From positions 1 through 7,628 of the forward strand of contig CAJUBX010000089.1 in the NCBI GenBank assembly GCA_910585165.1: a DNA stretch of 7,628 nucleotides. The letters run 5' to 3'. Source of the DNA: an uncultured Oscillibacter sp. (GTDB lineage Bacteria; Bacillota; Clostridia; Oscillospirales; Oscillospiraceae). The notes beneath the pieces were generated by a model. That model was given only the letters and a program-made list of their open reading frames with translations. It searched no databases and was not told the origin of the DNA. Both the position numbers and the translations under genes were made by a program. This document shows positions 6,142-7,628 of the stretch, piece after piece (within the stretch, counting starts at the first letter, position 1; each line of letters begins with the position of its first letter).

Positions 6142-6310
6142 GAAAACACCTCCTCATAGATTTGTTGCCATCTTCACAAATCCCCACTTGTCGTTCTCTT
6201 ATTTCCGTCCCCGCTGCGGGATTGGATTTTTCAGCAAGTCCGATTTCTCTGCAACCTTTTTCAGCCACCTCCTTTCTTCTACTGACAGCTTTCTGCAATT
6301 CAGTTTCCAA
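6128..6310 (-). CDS. Doubtful small ORF between the XRE gene and the broken membrane-protein gene
   Basis: A 60-codon frame starts at TTG 6310 inside the end of the XRE gene and stops at 6128, inside the start of the next gene. The product is hydrophilic and matches nothing I know. A strong AAAGGAGG at 6268-6275 lies in the middle of it, with only a seven-codon TTG frame or an immediately adjacent GTG to serve. More likely the 160-base stretch is decayed or non-coding. Confidence 0.15.
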   Translation of the reverse strand: METELQKAVSRRKEVAEKGCREIGLAEKSNPAAGTEIRERQVGICEDGNKSMRRCFHEIS

Positions 6311-7100
6311 CCTGTTCTAACATCTGCTTCACAACACGCTGAAACGCTCCCGCTGTTTCCTTGTCCATGGCGATTGCCTGTCCAACTTGCGAAGTGACAA
6401 CCGCCGCCACATCGTCCGCCGTAATCTGCTCCTGCGGCTTATCCGGCAGAGCGGCCTTGATTTTCTGTATCATATCAGCGGTTGCCGTGTCCTCCGGCTG
6501 CTTGCCGCTGTCTATATCGTTCTTTATATCCCTGAGAATAGCGAGGAACACACTTTTGATTTTCTCGATCTCCGCTTCATGCTCCCCTATCTTTTGGGCG
6601 GTCAGGAATTGCATATCCTGTCTGGCCTCACCCCGATGCTCTGGATTACTTTTCATCAAATCGCTGATAGAGGAAGTCGCCATGTCGATGACCTGGTTGC
6701 GGGCCATAATCCCCCTTGCCGTTGTGTCTTGAAAGTAAATCCGTATCAGGCTTATCAGCCGGGGGAAACTCTTATGCTCCAACAGTCGGTTAAGTATCTC
6801 CACATCCACCGCCCCGGTCACAAGCCCCTTGACAACCCCCTCGGACAATCCCAACTCCGATATATCGTAGCTTTTCGGTACGCTGACAGTCGTCAGGCCC
6901 AGTATGTAATCCGTGGATACCCGAAATTCCCTTGCCAGCTTTACCAGAATATCGCTGCTGATATTTTTGGTTTCCCCGTTCTCTATCCGGCTCAACTGCG
7001 AGGGGGCCAATTCCATACGGTTTGCGAGTTCCTTTTGGTTCCAGCCTTTCAGCGAGCGCAAGTCCGCGATCCGTTCTCCTACTGTCCCCGGCAAATACAT
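6300..7100 (-). CDS. XRE-family helix-turn-helix transcriptional regulator
   Basis: The protein has 266 residues from ATG 7100, which follows AGGAGG (7109-7114) by eight bases; a GTG at 7109 is in frame but overlaps that site. The N-terminal Cro/CI-type HTH covers residues 8-69 (GERIADLRSLKGWNQKEL, LAPSQLSRIENGE, then ILVKLAREFRVSTDYILGL). The rest, about 200 residues, is largely helical with no recognised enzyme motif and probably serves dimerisation or signal sensing. Proteins of this layout are frequent in integrative elements of Clostridia, where they repress element genes. Its promoter overlaps repeated TTGCAA motifs, suggesting autoregulation and control of the divergent gene at 7283. 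Codon use is less GC-rich than in the genes left of 5707. Confidence 0.88.
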   Translation of the reverse strand: MYLPGTVGERIADLRSLKGWNQKELANRMELAPSQLSRIENGETKNISSDILVKLAREFRVSTDYILGLTTVSVPKSYDISELGLSEGVVKGLVTGAVDVEILNRLLEHKSFPRLISLIRIYFQDTTARGIMARNQVIDMATSSISDLMKSNPEHRGEARQDMQFLTAQKIGEHEAEIEKIKSVFLAILRDIKNDIDSGKQPEDTATADMIQKIKAALPDKPQEQITADDVAAVVTSQVGQAIAMDKETAGAFQRVVKQMLEQVGN

Positions 7101-7123
7101 CGGCCACACCTCCTATGTCATTC

Positions 7124-7152
7124 ACTATATCAGAGCGATTGCAATTTTGCAA
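7124..7152 (-). promoter_or_regulatory. Promoter of the XRE gene with overlapping TTGCAA repeats
   Basis: On the - strand TTGCAA (7147-7152), 17 bases, then TATAGT (7124-7129) form a good housekeeping promoter 24 bases before the start codon. TTGCAA, itself a palindrome, is repeated at 7139-7144 in the spacer with an 8-bp period, and again at 7253-7258. Related ATGCAATT (7179-7186) and ATTGCGT (7204-7210) lie further right. These are candidate repressor sites. Confidence 0.6.
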
Positions 7153-7217
7153 TTCTTAAAGTGTAAACTTCCGAAAAAATGCAATTTCCGCAGAAATCCG
7201 GGGATTGCGTTTTTTTG

Positions 7218-7226
7218 TGCTACACT
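7218..7226 (+). promoter_or_regulatory. Possible extended -10 promoter of the 98-aa gene
   Basis: TGCTACACT gives a TGn extended -10 (TACACT at 7221-7226) about 60 bases before the gene. No standard -35 is seen 17 bases upstream. The block ATTGCGTTTTTT before it resembles ATTGCATTTTTT on the other strand, which is also followed by TACACTT, so the region may hold paired regulator sites. Confidence 0.35.
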
Positions 7227-7239
7227 TCAATCACCATCG

Positions 7240-7293
7240 ATGGACAAGCACCTTGCAAACAGAACACGCCAAAGAAAACGGAGTGACACATGA
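7240..7293 (+). CDS. 17-residue leader ORF overlapping the next start
   Basis: ATG 7240 opens a 17-codon basic peptide (MDKHLANRTRQRKRSDT) whose TGA overlaps the ATG at 7290 as ATGA. No clear ribosome binding site precedes it. It could be a leader peptide coupling translation to the next gene, or chance. Confidence 0.25.
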   Translation: MDKHLANRTRQRKRSDT

Positions 7294-7579
7294 AAAAACG
7301 ACCCTAGGGCCTGTCTGCCGCTATGACCCGTTTGAGGACTCGGACGGCCTCTTGCTTGACGTGGCACGGGCCGGGGCGGAAGTAGCAAACTGCGGACCCT
7401 TTTTGGAGTATTGCCTGGACCGGAAATTGCTTCCGCTCCGGGACGCCGAATTTTGGGCCTATGGCGATTTCTTCACCGTTCACCCAAAGGCGGCTCAGCC
7501 GCTTACCGATGCCCTGCTGGGCTTTGTGCGGCGCTATGGCCTTCCGGCATGGGAGCCGCAGACGGTCGTGACGACTTAG
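7283..7579 (+). CDS. Small protein of unknown function, probable frameshift at the start
   Basis: The open frame reads TTLGPVCRYDPFEDSDG and onward to TAG 7577-7579, 98 residues if started at GTG 7283. That GTG overlaps the likely ribosome binding site GGAG (7280-7283). The well-placed start is ATG 7290, six bases after it, but its frame meets TAG at 7305 after four sense codons beyond Met. Adding one A to the six-A run at 7293-7298 would join ATG 7290 to the long frame and give MKKTTLGPV. So the gene has lost one base, uses -1 slippage on the A-run, or the read is wrong. The protein is acidic and soluble with Asp/Glu and aromatic residues; I recognise no enzyme motif. It is divergent from the XRE gene and probably part of the same element. 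Its 3' end may be cut by an insertion sequence. Confidence 0.5.
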   Translation: MTHEKTTLGPVCRYDPFEDSDGLLLDVARAGAEVANCGPFLEYCLDRKLLPLRDAEFWAYGDFFTVHPKAAQPLTDALLGFVRRYGLPAWEPQTVVTT

Positions 7580-7628
7580 AGCCTATCCGTAAATAGGTGA
7601 ATGTGATAAAATACCCACCAAGGTAGGT
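7579..7628. mobile_element. Possible insertion-sequence end, cut by the window edge
   Basis: The final 50 bases change to a non-coding AT-rich style. They begin GAGCCTATCCGTAAATAGG, which looks like an outer IS inverted repeat (IS256-like ends often have CCGTAA near the tip; from memory, not searched). They contain CCTAT/ATAGG (7582-7586, 7593-7597) and a near-palindrome ACCCACC/GGTAGGT at the very end. No transposase is visible inside the window. Confidence 0.25.

Noticed and set aside
6387..7166. 259-codon + strand frame opposite the XRE gene
   Set aside because: The - strand frame has a textbook HTH, promoter and ribosome binding site; the + strand frame has none of these.
1..7628. CRISPR arrays, rRNA or tRNA genes
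   Set aside because: No regularly spaced direct repeats with spacers, no cloverleaf with a CCA end or T-loop motif, and no rRNA-like segments were seen on reading both strands.

Overview
The window looks like chromosomal DNA of a GC-rich member of the Clostridia, probably a gut Oscillospiraceae-type bacterium. This is an inference from the strong AGGAGG-type ribosome binding sites, the GC-rich codon use of positions 1-5706, and gene families common in that group (C_GCAxxG_C_C protein, TraX-like protein, CPC-type metal ATPase with a separate HMA protein). From about 5707 to the end the DNA is clearly less GC-rich. It carries a XRE-type regulator, a broken membrane-protein gene and a frameshifted small gene, which suggests the remains of an integrated mobile element.

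Left region (1-2815, + strand) is a metal-handling cassette: the C-terminal tail of a free-standing HMA metallochaperone-like protein, a class I SAM-dependent methyltransferase whose start overlaps the HMA stop, and a Zn/Cd/Pb-type P1B ATPase that lacks its own N-terminal metal-binding domain. The separate HMA protein plausibly supplies that function. The 155-bp gap before the ATPase gene holds what looks like a small RNA unit on the - strand, with a consensus-like promoter, two hairpins and a T-tract terminator.

Middle region (2816-4855) is convergent to the ATPase. A C_GCAxxG_C_C cysteine-motif protein and a sodium-dependent NSS-family transporter form a translationally overlapping two-gene operon on the - strand, with a good promoter at 4827-4855. 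The transporter has Gly where most NSS proteins have the extracellular-gate Arg. A TraX-family membrane protein (4957-5706, +) is transcribed divergently, and its promoter region is framed by nested inverted repeats.

Right region (5707-7628) holds three gene remnants or genes and a possible IS end. On the - strand lie a XRE-family repressor-like protein and, downstream of it, a four-helix membrane protein interrupted by an in-frame amber codon and cut off at the TraX boundary. Divergent from the regulator is a 98-aa protein of unknown function that appears to have lost one A in a poly-A tract at its start and is preceded by a 17-codon leader ORF. The last 50 bases resemble the outer end of an insertion sequence. 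The regulator's promoter carries repeated TTGCAA motifs that may be its own operators.
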